A stretch of DNA of 64,000 bases from assembly GCA_003506435.1 (NCBI GenBank), contig DOAQ01000036.1:124001-188000 (forward strand), written 5' to 3'. Under the pieces are notes generated by a model, which had not been told where the DNA came from, searched no databases, and saw nothing but the letters and a program-made list of their open reading frames with translations. The translations under genes were made by a program, and so were the position numbers. This stretch comes from Prolixibacteraceae bacterium (lineage in GTDB: Bacteria; Bacteroidota; Bacteroidia; Bacteroidales; Prolixibacteraceae). This document shows positions 27,613 to 36,495 of this stretch, piece after piece; position 1 is the first letter of the stretch; each line of letters begins with the position of its first letter.

Positions 27613-28595
27613 TGTTCTTTCGTTTTTCGTTCAATATTTTCTGAATAATATATTTTCCCCTGATCGTCGACCAGTACACATTCTATTCCTTTCAATTGGT
27701 TAACCAAATTAAGGCCTGCTTCAATTCCCATCACAAATACGCCGGTTGCCAGTGCGTCGGCCAGTTCTGCATTGGGTGCAAAAATGCTCACGCTGGTTAG
27801 CCCGTGGGCCGGATAACCTGTACGCGGATCGATGATGTGTGCATATCGTTTCCCGTTCAGGACGACGTATTTTTCGTAGTCGCCTGAAGTGACCACTGCA
27901 CTGTTTTCGATAGGAAACCACGAAAAAACCTTGTTTTTATTGAGCGGGTTTGTGATTCCTACCAGCCAGGGTTTTCCGTCGGATTTTTTCCCCCAGCAAT
28001 TCAGGTCGCCCGATGCATTGACCATGCCTGCAACAACGCCTTCCTTCATCAGGAAATCTTTGGCTTTATCAGCCGAGTAGCCTTTCCCGATAGCGCCAAA
28101 TCCGATTTTCATCCCGGGTAGTTTTAGAAATACCGTGCCATCCTCTTTATTCAGAATAATATTTTTATACCCTACTTTTAACACCGACTGCCGGATGGTT
28201 TCTTCGTCGGGCATTTGTTGCAGTGAACCGTCGAATTTCCATATTTTGTCCATGGCTGCATACGAAATATCAAAAGCACCATCGGTAATTTTTGAAATCT
28301 GGATGGCCCGTTCGATAAGATGGAAAAGCTCAGGATCGACTTTTACGGGGGCAACACCGGCATTGCTATTTATTTTCGATGTCTGGGAATTTGGGTCCCA
28401 CTCAGAAATGAGTTTTTCAATCCGGGTGATTTCATTCACAGCCATATCAATGAACTTTTCGCTTTCCGGCTGATTGTTGGCTACTACGGTAATTTCGTAG
28501 CGCGAACCCATCAGTTTCAGTGTTCGCATAAAAGTTTCCTGTGAAAAACCTTTTGCTGAAATAAGAATCAGAAAAAGAGATACGAGCAAACGCAT
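27609..28595 (-). CDS. apbE: FAD:protein FMN transferase
   Basis: 328 residues with a signal peptide (about 1-18). ApbE proteins act outside the cytoplasm, cutting FAD and attaching FMN through a phosphodiester to Thr or Ser of target proteins. Signatures seen are LMGSRYEI, GAFDISYAAMDKIWKF, GFGAIGKGYSADKAKDF, the SGDLNCWG region, and HIIDPRTGYPAHGLTSVSI near the C-terminus. No classical FMN_bind or NqrB/RnfG target is in the window. The neighbouring DUF3570 protein with SGAS motifs is the best candidate substrate. Confidence 0.95.
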   Translation of the reverse strand: MRLLVSLFLILISAKGFSQETFMRTLKLMGSRYEITVVANNQPESEKFIDMAVNEITRIEKLISEWDPNSQTSKINSNAGVAPVKVDPELFHLIERAIQISKITDGAFDISYAAMDKIWKFDGSLQQMPDEETIRQSVLKVGYKNIILNKEDGTVFLKLPGMKIGFGAIGKGYSADKAKDFLMKEGVVAGMVNASGDLNCWGKKSDGKPWLVGITNPLNKNKVFSWFPIENSAVVTSGDYEKYVVLNGKRYAHIIDPRTGYPAHGLTSVSIFAPNAELADALATGVFVMGIEAGLNLVNQLKGIECVLVDDQGKIYYSENIERKTKEQ

Positions 28596-28601
28596 GTTAA
28601 T

Positions 28602-29045
28602 TTATTTTTCAAGTGCCTGAAGCTGTTTTATGTATTCGGCCGGGCTGACATTCTTGTATCCTGTATTCCCGATTATCTCACCATTTTTATCCAGAATTAC
28701 AACCAGTGGAAAATAACCGTTGGGGTTGTATTTTTCAGCAAGTTTATCATTGTGTGCCTGTTGCTCATCGCTGAGTTTGTTTTTCTTCTGTTTGGGAAAA
28801 TCGGCGCGTAAAAGCACAAAATGATCTTTTGAAAATGTTTTAAATTCTTCCGACTGCCAGATGAATTTATCCAGTTTCATGCAAGGGGCACACCAGTCGG
28901 AACCGGAAAATATCAACAGAATGTTTTGCTTATCTGCCGAGGCTTTTGCTTTTGCCTGATCGATGTTGGTTATCCAGTTTTGAGCAACAACATTTGCCGA
29001 AAACAGCGCCAGAAACAAAATCAATATTGTGGTTCTTTTTGTCAT
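28602..29045 (-). CDS. Exported thioredoxin-family protein
   Basis: 147 residues: signal peptide (about 1-21) and a thioredoxin_7-like fold with active site SGSDWCAPCMKLDKF. The motif CAPC differs from the CGPC of general thioredoxins. It is the first gene of a minus-strand operon, 6 bp before apbE, and likely keeps cysteines of DUF4266 or another envelope partner reduced. Confidence 0.9.
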   Translation of the reverse strand: MTKRTTILILFLALFSANVVAQNWITNIDQAKAKASADKQNILLIFSGSDWCAPCMKLDKFIWQSEEFKTFSKDHFVLLRADFPKQKKNKLSDEQQAHNDKLAEKYNPNGYFPLVVILDKNGEIIGNTGYKNVSPAEYIKQLQALEK

Positions 29046-29212
29046 ATAATAAGAATTTTTGGTAATAACGGATTTATTTGTCTTTTATTGCGATCAAATG
29101 TTTAATTTATAACATTAGAAGATTGATTTGGTTTTTATTTTTGGGATAAAAAATGTTTGAAAAATTTAAATCGTGTTAAAATAAGGCGTTCGAAAAAGTT
29201 TGACTGATGCGA

Positions 29213-29326
29213 TGGGGGATGCAGAAGAGATCGTTCAGGATACCTTTGTTAAGATATGGGAAAACGGTCACCATTTCAGGAAAATATATTGGGAGGCTGT
29301 TCGGAAATTGTGTAAATGGATATGAA
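29213..29326 (+). pseudogene. ECF sigma factor remnant (region 2)
   Basis: A 37-codon open stretch starting MGDAEEIVQDTFVKIWEN is unmistakably region 2 of an ECF sigma factor (DAEEIVQDTFVKIWE). The frame then runs 20 codons with no sigma similarity and stops. There is no matching region 4 downstream and no intact start region, so it is a decayed fragment. It stands at the edge of the polysaccharide locus, opposite in strand to it. Confidence 0.75.
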
Positions 29327-29446
29327 AAAATAAGTTCGGAATGCCGATTCTTTTAGGTATTACCAATAAACGCAAAACGTTATATTACAGCTTCGCTTCA
29401 CCTTCACTCCACCTATACTTATCCTACGTTCGGATGCTATACGTTT

Positions 29447-29480
29447 GAAGGCAGCCCTTGCCGGAGTAAGGGCTGCCTTC
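29447..29480 (-). terminator. Perfect inverted repeat, likely end of polysaccharide locus
   Basis: GAAGGCAGCCCTT (29447-29459) and its exact complement (29468-29480) form a 13-bp stem with an 8-base loop, about 40 bp beyond the last gene of the long minus-strand locus. There is no T tract on either side, so it may be a terminator of weak type or an RNA-stability hairpin. Confidence 0.5.
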
Positions 29481-29519
29481 AATACATAGATTTTATCTTC
29501 TGATTTTATCCTGTCCGGT

Positions 29520-32240
29520 TTATTGAAGGAAAGGAATTTTTACTAAATCTTCTACGATTTTTCCGCCATGTTCAAAACGGGCAAGAGTATATACATTGCC
29601 CTCTTTGTCGATCGCAATAGAGTTTACATAGGTAGGCCGTGAACCATCAGCATAGAAAATCGGGCCATGATCGGTATATTTACCGGAGGGAATATGGTAG
29701 GTGACCAGATGCAGGTTTTCCAACCCGCGAGCAGCGCCCATCGCTATTTCATCGACACCTTTTACTCTTTTCCCGTCAACGTATATCGGCCCGCCGGTCA
29801 GATAATGCAGGGTTTCCTTATCATTGCCCAAATCAAATCCCAGGTAGCCATAACTGAACTGGTCAAACATCCCGCTTTTTTGTGAGGGTTCCGAAGTAAT
29901 CCGGTCAACGATTTCAACTTTCTTTTTGCGAGGATCGAACCGGAAAAGATAGCCCGAGTTCCCGTGTACCCCATAGGCCACATTTTCCTGCGGGTACCAA
30001 ACGACCGAACGCCAGTTATAGCCCATGTTCCCCGGACGGGTGGGGTCGTATTTCCCGAAATAATCCAGTTTCAGGGAAACATCATCCATTTTTTGCAGCG
30101 TGGTTGTCTGCGGATCATAATAGAATATTTCTCCTTCGGAAGTGGAGTAGTAAACTAATCCGTCGCGGGGGTCCACTACCATCGAACGGCACAATACCCG
30201 GTAATCTTCTCCTACTTTTCCGCCTTCCCCGTTTGCAGAAACAAGGCCCATGTTGTGTAATTTACCGGTATTCACGTCATAGTGCACAAAATAACCTTTG
30301 GGCCAGGTGATGGCAAAAATCTGTTTCCGTTCGGTATCCATGGACATGGTCAGCACACCTTCTCCGTGGGGTGCGATAGCCAGGTCTTCAAACTTTCCGG
30401 TTTTCAGGTCATAACTCAGGAAGTGCCCCCCGGTGTACAATTGATAGCCTTCCGGGGCGTTTACCGGCAGGCATTCCATGCCATCAATCATTTCGTAATA
30501 ACCGATGTGGGTCGAAAAATAAAGTTTGCCCCCACTTTCTTGAAAACGAACGTGACTTTTGCCCTGGGCAATGGTTTTTTTATCTTTTTCTCCGCAAATT
30601 TCGTTCAGATCGGCCAGGAAAACAGTTTTATCAAGTTTCGTATCGTACATATACATTTGTCCGGGCACATCGTGTGGCTGCGATGAAAGGACATAGTAAA
30701 TATTTCCATCGCTGGCCGCCGATATGGCATTGTAGGTGTCATGGGCAAGGTCAAACCCTGAAAAATATTTGGTTGCTACTAAGTTGTCCTTCTCCGACAA
30801 TTTTGTGTCTTTATAAATCTCGTTTATAACGGTACTCAATTTATTTTTAAGTTCCGGTGTTTCAGTTATACCGGTTTGTTTGGCCAATTCTACTGTTTCG
30901 TGCAGGATAGCGCTCTCCAGTCCGGGTTTCCAGGCTGTGGGCAGGCCATAAACCATCGGTGCAGATTTCACCTCGTAGCCCCCTCTTTGCAATTCGGCTT
31001 CCGAAGGAATATAGGACATTACATCGTTGGAATACCCCATGACAAAAAGGCCATCGCCCAATATCCGCTTCAACTGAATGGAGTAATTGACCAGCACTTC
31101 TCCTCCCAGGGCTGCAAGCAACTGGTCGCCCAGGCGCCAAACCTGCACCGGATAGGGATAGGACGCAGGCAGGCTTTCCCCCCGGTCGAGCCGACGGAGC
31201 ATATTTTCCGCCCAGTTTTTTTTATAAGCCAGATAATTTTTATCCGTTTCCTGAATATTTTTTATTTTTTTCAATTCCTCCTTCGTCGGCAATGGTCCCA
31301 TTTCCAGGTTTATTTCTGAATAAGCCGTAGCCAGTACTGGTTTTAATTCCTGCATCTCCTCGTTCAGCACCCGGTTGACAGCAGCAGCCAGTTCTTGTCC
31401 GAACTGCTGCGCAAGGGCAACCGACTGCCGCGGCATCGGGTTCATATCGGCCCCGGCGCCCTGAAAAAACAAGGCCGTTGCCCCCCGGTATTTCTGTTCA
31501 AGCTCTATTTGGGCAAACCCGGCATAGTCGCCCGACCATTGATAAAGGTTTAACACCGTCGGGTGGCAGGCATACCCAAAAGCAAGCGCTTTGATCTTTC
31601 CTTTGCTATTGGTGATTTTTAAAACCGGTACAGCAAAATCGTTGGGTCCGTTTAGCCCGGTTTGCGCTGTCACTTTCTTTTCCGTGTTATGGCGCCGGTT
31701 GACCTGGAAGCGGACAACTCCGTTTTGGGAATAGATATTTACAGCTTCTGCATCTTCCTGTGCCTTTTCTGCCAATTCCATAATTTGGTTGGCCAGCCAA
31801 CCGGTGTATTGTTCAACCTGCTGTTTGTGAGCGCTATTCATCGGATAAATATCGGTCAATGCTTCCGATAAAACAGGTCCCGAGTGGGTATGTGAACTGT
31901 TCAAAATGATTTGCGACCTGGTTAAACCCATTTTTGCCTGTAACCCATCACGGATACGGTCTGAAACAACTTTAGAAAAAGCCACCAGGTCGGCGGTGAC
32001 CAACAAGGCTTTCTGGCCCGATGCATCTTCCAGAAAAAGGGCTTTCGCCCATAGATCATGCAATTTTCCCTCGGCTGGTTTGTCCCGGAATGAATATCCC
32101 CCCATCCACAAAGGCTCTTTGGGGGTAATGGCAACTTTTGCTACTCCGGCCTTCCACCCAGATAGTTGCGGGCCATCCACTGCCCATAATTGCATTTGAA
32201 AGATTAAAACAGAAATAGCACATAATAATATTCGTCTCAT
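29520..32240 (-). CDS. Neutral ceramidase-fold hydrolase fused to beta-propeller
   Basis: 906 residues. Signal peptide (1-20), then an N-terminal domain (about 28-440) of the neutral/alkaline non-lysosomal ceramidase family with ITPKEPLWMGGYSFRD, NSSHTHSGPVLSE (zinc-type His pair), FGYACHPTVLNLYQWSGDYA and FFQGAGADMNPMP. The C-terminal ~420 residues are a repeat-rich beta-propeller (for example VYYSTSEGEIFYYDPQTTTL). Ceramidases cleave amide bonds of N-acyl sphingosine; bacterial homologues in glycan loci may act as amidases on other N-acyl groups. It is the last gene of the locus, 2 bp after a DegT-family gene, so amino-sugar deacylation is a reasonable but unproven role. Confidence 0.85.
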   Translation of the reverse strand: MRRILLCAISVLIFQMQLWAVDGPQLSGWKAGVAKVAITPKEPLWMGGYSFRDKPAEGKLHDLWAKALFLEDASGQKALLVTADLVAFSKVVSDRIRDGLQAKMGLTRSQIILNSSHTHSGPVLSEALTDIYPMNSAHKQQVEQYTGWLANQIMELAEKAQEDAEAVNIYSQNGVVRFQVNRRHNTEKKVTAQTGLNGPNDFAVPVLKITNSKGKIKALAFGYACHPTVLNLYQWSGDYAGFAQIELEQKYRGATALFFQGAGADMNPMPRQSVALAQQFGQELAAAVNRVLNEEMQELKPVLATAYSEINLEMGPLPTKEELKKIKNIQETDKNYLAYKKNWAENMLRRLDRGESLPASYPYPVQVWRLGDQLLAALGGEVLVNYSIQLKRILGDGLFVMGYSNDVMSYIPSEAELQRGGYEVKSAPMVYGLPTAWKPGLESAILHETVELAKQTGITETPELKNKLSTVINEIYKDTKLSEKDNLVATKYFSGFDLAHDTYNAISAASDGNIYYVLSSQPHDVPGQMYMYDTKLDKTVFLADLNEICGEKDKKTIAQGKSHVRFQESGGKLYFSTHIGYYEMIDGMECLPVNAPEGYQLYTGGHFLSYDLKTGKFEDLAIAPHGEGVLTMSMDTERKQIFAITWPKGYFVHYDVNTGKLHNMGLVSANGEGGKVGEDYRVLCRSMVVDPRDGLVYYSTSEGEIFYYDPQTTTLQKMDDVSLKLDYFGKYDPTRPGNMGYNWRSVVWYPQENVAYGVHGNSGYLFRFDPRKKKVEIVDRITSEPSQKSGMFDQFSYGYLGFDLGNDKETLHYLTGGPIYVDGKRVKGVDEIAMGAARGLENLHLVTYHIPSGKYTDHGPIFYADGSRPTYVNSIAIDKEGNVYTLARFEHGGKIVEDLVKIPFLQ

Positions 32241-32242
32241 AA

Positions 32243-33640
32243 TTATAGTTTTTTCTTGATTTGTCCTGCGTTTTCCCTGATCTTTTGAATGGCGTTGGCA
32301 ACCATGTCCATATCGGATTTTGATCCCAGCAAAACATTCTGTGGAATCCAGACGGCTTGCTCATTACATAATTTCTCATTGAGGGGGCATTGGTTTTCTT
32401 CAGCATACCGTTCATAGTTTAATTGTTCTTTCGGATAAAATTTCTGAAAGAACCGGCTGTTGAAGGCATTCTTCAGGAAAGGCATTTTATTTAATTCGGT
32501 ATATCCACCGGAACAGGGGACTCCTTCTGCCCGTAAAGCCTGTAAGAATTTTTCACGGGAAAGACCTTCAAATTCGTCCTTCTGATAACGGAACGGGAAA
32601 AGATGATAAGCTGCCTTTGTTACATTCTCATACAACCGATGGGGAATAATGCCGTCAATTTTCTGTATCCGGGAATTGAGGTACCGGCCATTGACATTTC
32701 GCAGTTCTGTCTGTTCCTCCAGACGTTCTAACTGGGCCATACCGATGGCTGCCTGATATTCCGTAATCCGCAATTTGGTGCCAATCATCACTGTCCCGGC
32801 TCCTACTGTCCCGGCAGCCGTACCATACGGGTTCCCGTAGTTATGGTACGAATAACAGCGGTCCATAAATTCATCATCATCGCTTACGATAGCCCCCCCT
32901 TCTCCGATAGCCATGTTTTTTGAATTCTGAAAACTAAAACAACCCGCATTCCCGAAAGTCCCTACTTTCTTATGGTTGATCTCGGCAAGCCAGGCCTGAC
33001 AGGCATCTTCCACCACCAGAAGCTTGTGTTTATTGGCAATAGCCATGATCCGTTCCATATTGCAGGGAAGCCCCAAAATATGGACCGGCATAATTGCTTT
33101 CGTCCGGGGGGTGATTTTTGCTTCTATTTTTTCCGGGTCCATCTGGAACGTTTCCGGGTCCACATCCACAAAAACAGGGATGGCCCCGTTGAATACAATG
33201 CTTGAAACCGAGGCAATAAATGTATACGGGGTAACCAGCACTTCATCGCCCCAGCCAATATCCAACTGGGCAACCGAAGCATTCAGAGCATTGGTGCCGT
33301 TGACAACTGCAAGACAGCGTTTGGCCCCGATTAGCGTGGCCCAGCGCTGTTCAAATTCCAGGGCTACATCTTTTCGCGACCATACCCCGCTGCGGATCAC
33401 TTCCAGCAACCTCTTTTCGTCGGTTTCCGGTTTCCATATCGGCCACGATGGCCAGCCGGGAGAGGAAATTACCGGCTTGCCCCCCAATATGGCAGGACTT
33501 GATGCTTCAGGGGCACTGCCGGCAAAAAGCGTATTGGCAGAACTAAGGCCCAGTACTGCGCCGGCCCCAAGCAAGCTATTCTTTTTTATGAATTCGCGCC
33601 GCGAATAATCGTGTTTGATTGATTTCATATTTTCAGTCAT
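32243..33640 (-). CDS. Tat-exported DegT/DnrJ/EryC1-family PLP enzyme (copy 1)
   Basis: 465 residues. The leader holds YSRREFIKKNSLLGAGAVLG, a twin-arginine signal, so the cofactor-loaded enzyme is probably exported folded. The fold-type I domain shows NGTNALNASVAQL, DACQAW (Asp212 for the pyridine nitrogen) and CFSFQNSKNMAIGEGG with Lys241 as the PLP Schiff-base residue. The family normally aminates keto-sugar nucleotides in the cytoplasm; export means that another substrate, probably a free sugar or a cyclitol, is used. An alternative start five codons in (MKSIKHD) is possible. It is paired with the ceramidase-fold gene. Confidence 0.88.
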   Translation of the reverse strand: MTENMKSIKHDYSRREFIKKNSLLGAGAVLGLSSANTLFAGSAPEASSPAILGGKPVISSPGWPSWPIWKPETDEKRLLEVIRSGVWSRKDVALEFEQRWATLIGAKRCLAVVNGTNALNASVAQLDIGWGDEVLVTPYTFIASVSSIVFNGAIPVFVDVDPETFQMDPEKIEAKITPRTKAIMPVHILGLPCNMERIMAIANKHKLLVVEDACQAWLAEINHKKVGTFGNAGCFSFQNSKNMAIGEGGAIVSDDDEFMDRCYSYHNYGNPYGTAAGTVGAGTVMIGTKLRITEYQAAIGMAQLERLEEQTELRNVNGRYLNSRIQKIDGIIPHRLYENVTKAAYHLFPFRYQKDEFEGLSREKFLQALRAEGVPCSGGYTELNKMPFLKNAFNSRFFQKFYPKEQLNYERYAEENQCPLNEKLCNEQAVWIPQNVLLGSKSDMDMVANAIQKIRENAGQIKKKL

Positions 33641-33720
33641 TTTTTGAAATTCTTAAAAATTCAGATTGAAATTTTTGTACTGATCTATTGATCTTCATTT
33701 TTCTATCTTTTCCGGTAATG

Positions 33721-34998
33721 TTATTTGTCGAATTGAGTTAAATCTAATTCCGGATTTATTTTGTCAGATGATGAATACAATTCATCCCAAGTGACAACTT
33801 TCTGCTGGATTGCAGCTTCCCGTCCCATAATTGCAGTAAGTGTTGATTCGCAACCGGCCTGCAACTGATTCAGATAGTTTCCGGTTTCGATGCTGTTAAT
33901 AAACGACTTGCCTTTATTTTGGTCTGCATCATCGAGCGATGAGAGCGAAGTGCCTAAAGCGATTTGTTGCGGGCTGAGTTCAGCGCCCGATTTCACAATT
34001 CCTGAATCCCATGCATTCTTCCCTTTAATAAAAACGCCACCGGAATAATGTGCTTCGGCTATTCCTGTTGTTCCTACAAACCGGGCGCATACATCGCCAA
34101 AACTCGGCCCAATTTTGGAAGACTGAACGCCAACATTCACATCATCAGGATACTTATAAATAACCTGATAATTGGTCCATGCATTGCCAAAATCCGGATG
34201 TCCTTTTCGTCCTCCGGAACCGATTGCATGCAATGGCTTGCTTTTCAATGTCCAGTTACAAACATCGATCATGTGGATTGCCTGGTCCATGTATATTCCA
34301 CCCGATAGTTCATTAAAAACAAAATGGTTTCTGATCCTGGCTTCATCATTCGACATGCCTTTATATGGCAGGATGGGAGTACCCGATGAAAAATAATACA
34401 ACTGGACACAAACCATCTCACCAATGTCGCCCCGTTGAATCCGCCTGACCATTTCCACATAAGGCGTTGCATAACGGATTTGAAACCCGAGGACAACACT
34501 CAATTTGCGGTTTACCGTTTCGCTTATCTTCAAAACCTGTTTGCAACCATACACATCGATTGCTGCCGGTTTTTCACAATACGTATGTTTACCGGCTGTA
34601 ACAGCCGCTTCCAGGATGTCAGGATGAGCATAGGCCGGAGTCGAAATCAGCACCGCGTCAACATTTTTATTTTCAAGCAACCGGAGATAGGACTTTGACC
34701 CCTGATACATATTTTCTTTCTGAATATCTGCAAATCCTTTATCTGTATTGCATTTGCCCAGATTTTTACGCGCTGTTGCCAGCTTATCGTCATAAATATC
34801 AGCCAACGCAATAATATTGGCATTGGTGTTTTTTGACATTGCGGTAAGTACACCGGTTCCCCTGTTTCCACATCCGATCATCCCGATCCGGATGGCTGAA
34901 TTATTTTGTGAACCAAATACAATCTGTGGGGCTAAAATTGTAAAAGCTGAGACAGCGCTTGCGCTTTTCAGAAAAGTTCTACGTTCTATTTTTGCCAT
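33721..34998 (-). CDS. Tat-exported Gfo/Idh/MocA-family oxidoreductase
   Basis: 425 residues. The leader ERRTFLKSASAVSAFTILAP is a twin-arginine signal. The Rossmann motif is GMIGCGNRG (39-47) and the family EKP motif is at 142-144 (TYCEKPAAIDVYG). Exported Gfo/Idh proteins use tightly bound NAD(P) and oxidise, reduce or rearrange sugars and inositols in the periplasm; some act as glycosidases through a redox cycle. It lies between two DegT/ceramidase pairs and could oxidise the same sugar that they deacylate and deaminate. Confidence 0.9.
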   Translation of the reverse strand: MAKIERRTFLKSASAVSAFTILAPQIVFGSQNNSAIRIGMIGCGNRGTGVLTAMSKNTNANIIALADIYDDKLATARKNLGKCNTDKGFADIQKENMYQGSKSYLRLLENKNVDAVLISTPAYAHPDILEAAVTAGKHTYCEKPAAIDVYGCKQVLKISETVNRKLSVVLGFQIRYATPYVEMVRRIQRGDIGEMVCVQLYYFSSGTPILPYKGMSNDEARIRNHFVFNELSGGIYMDQAIHMIDVCNWTLKSKPLHAIGSGGRKGHPDFGNAWTNYQVIYKYPDDVNVGVQSSKIGPSFGDVCARFVGTTGIAEAHYSGGVFIKGKNAWDSGIVKSGAELSPQQIALGTSLSSLDDADQNKGKSFINSIETGNYLNQLQAGCESTLTAIMGREAAIQQKVVTWDELYSSSDKINPELDLTQFDK

Positions 34999-35084
34999 AT
35001 TTTCTTTTTTTGTCTTTAAATTTTAGATCGATATTATTTTTGGGGATCAATCCGTATCATGGATAAAAATTATTTTCCTTGTCC

Positions 35085-36488
35085 TTAATTTGTAACTTCC
35101 AGTAATTTTTTGATTGCTTCCATCAATATTTCTTCCGCATCGGCGGTAACAGGGCTTGCCCCAATTTCATAACCTCCCTGGCTATACGCTTCTTTTGTGC
35201 CTATATAAAACGGTCCGTAATCGCCGTAAGCAGCCATAGCCACTATCAGGTCGGGGCGCATGGCTTTTGCAGCAAGCTGATATTCAACAAACAATTCGCC
35301 CGGCATAAATAAAATTCGGATGTTCCCCAGTCCCAAGCAAGCCAAATCGATCTTCTTACCTGCCTGTTGCCGTTTCCACCAGGCCAGTTTTCCCATATTG
35401 TTGGTAAGTATCCGGGGTTTCATGCTTGATATCCGCTTTTCAACTGCCGCCAGAGAATCATTTGCCGCGGGCAAACTTACCGGAGCAACTTTCCAAGTCA
35501 AATCAGTCGCCTCAACAGGAAATTTATCACCCGATTCCCAGGCCCGTTTCATCCCGTCAGCAAGCCGTCGTGCAAGGATTTCCCGATTCTCGTGAGCCCC
35601 ATCGTTGTACTTTCCGGCGGCGATATTCCCACCGGCGCCGTTAAAATGAATATGCAACGCATCGGGAACTTCCAGTTGCCGGTAAAATCGGGCCAGTCCA
35701 GGAAGATCGGGGTTGGCCACCTTTGTCAGATAATAACTCTGTGGATGCACTGCATAATAACTCATCACGGCCAGCGGTTCCTGCTGATTCCAGAAACTGA
35801 TTACCGTGACCATTGAATCGATGAGTCCTTCGGGTTGGGCACGTAAAAACGGATCACGGGAAGAAGAACCCCGCATTGTCCCTGCTTTCCCCTGTTCGTT
35901 GAGTATCCTTCTGTTTGAAGCGACCTGCCTGACAGGCGCTTCTCCCACTCCTATGTGGGTAACCGGCTGAGTTTTTGTCAACGAGTTTTGCACGGCCACT
36001 TTCAATTCCTGTATAAAGTTTCGTGCAAACCGGCCATCAAAACTGTGGGTGTCCATTCCTGCATCCAACAAAATTTTTTCAGCCCCAAAATCGCAGATAG
36101 GAGCGTCATGCTGATGGACAGTATGAACAACCACCCGCCGGGGAGTGGTGTTGGCTGCTTCGGCAAGCGCTTCTTTAAAAGCATCCTGGCTTTCATTGGC
36201 AATTCCGATCCAGTCAACAGCACACAAAACGACAGGTTTTCCGGCTCCCGAAATCACTATTCCTTTTGCCCTCAAACCCAAATCCCAGCGGTTTTCCATA
36301 CGGTCATACGCGAGCATACTGCCAGTTGGAGGTGTCGCATCAATATCAAAAACAGACAATTTCAGGCCGGAAATTTTTTCTCTGGCTGCAACTTCCTTTT
36401 CTGCACTATTTGCAATAGTTCCGGTTCCCAGAAAAAAAATGCACAGCAGGACAAAACACCAAACCCGACAGCAAGTTGACATGACCAT
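35085..36488 (-). CDS. Ceramidase-fold exported protein (single domain)
   Basis: 467 residues, signal peptide about 1-28. The pattern FDIDATPPTGSM, VVVHTVHQHDAPICDFGAEK, AVHPQSYYL and FNGAGGNIAAGKYN matches the N-terminal domain of the neutral ceramidase family seen also in the 906-residue protein of this locus, but without the propeller. The HTxHQHD motif stands where the zinc-ligand motif SHTHSGP is found in the paralogue. It lies 7 bp downstream of the second DegT gene, repeating the DegT-ceramidase pairing. The amide substrate is unknown. Start could also be the next Met at 36482. Confidence 0.75.
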   Translation of the reverse strand: MVMSTCCRVWCFVLLCIFFLGTGTIANSAEKEVAAREKISGLKLSVFDIDATPPTGSMLAYDRMENRWDLGLRAKGIVISGAGKPVVLCAVDWIGIANESQDAFKEALAEAANTTPRRVVVHTVHQHDAPICDFGAEKILLDAGMDTHSFDGRFARNFIQELKVAVQNSLTKTQPVTHIGVGEAPVRQVASNRRILNEQGKAGTMRGSSSRDPFLRAQPEGLIDSMVTVISFWNQQEPLAVMSYYAVHPQSYYLTKVANPDLPGLARFYRQLEVPDALHIHFNGAGGNIAAGKYNDGAHENREILARRLADGMKRAWESGDKFPVEATDLTWKVAPVSLPAANDSLAAVEKRISSMKPRILTNNMGKLAWWKRQQAGKKIDLACLGLGNIRILFMPGELFVEYQLAAKAMRPDLIVAMAAYGDYGPFYIGTKEAYSQGGYEIGASPVTADAEEILMEAIKKLLEVTN

Positions 36489-36495
36489 ACGTTTA

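Larger units (their letters stand above)
29046..29519. other. 474-bp boundary region between redox operon and polysaccharide locus
   Basis: An AT-rich stretch without an intact gene. It contains a short ECF sigma remnant on the plus strand (29213-29326) and a perfect 13-bp inverted repeat near the right end, both listed separately. The remaining sequence shows no coding character. Loss of a complete sigma gene here suggests this junction has been rearranged. Confidence 0.6.
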
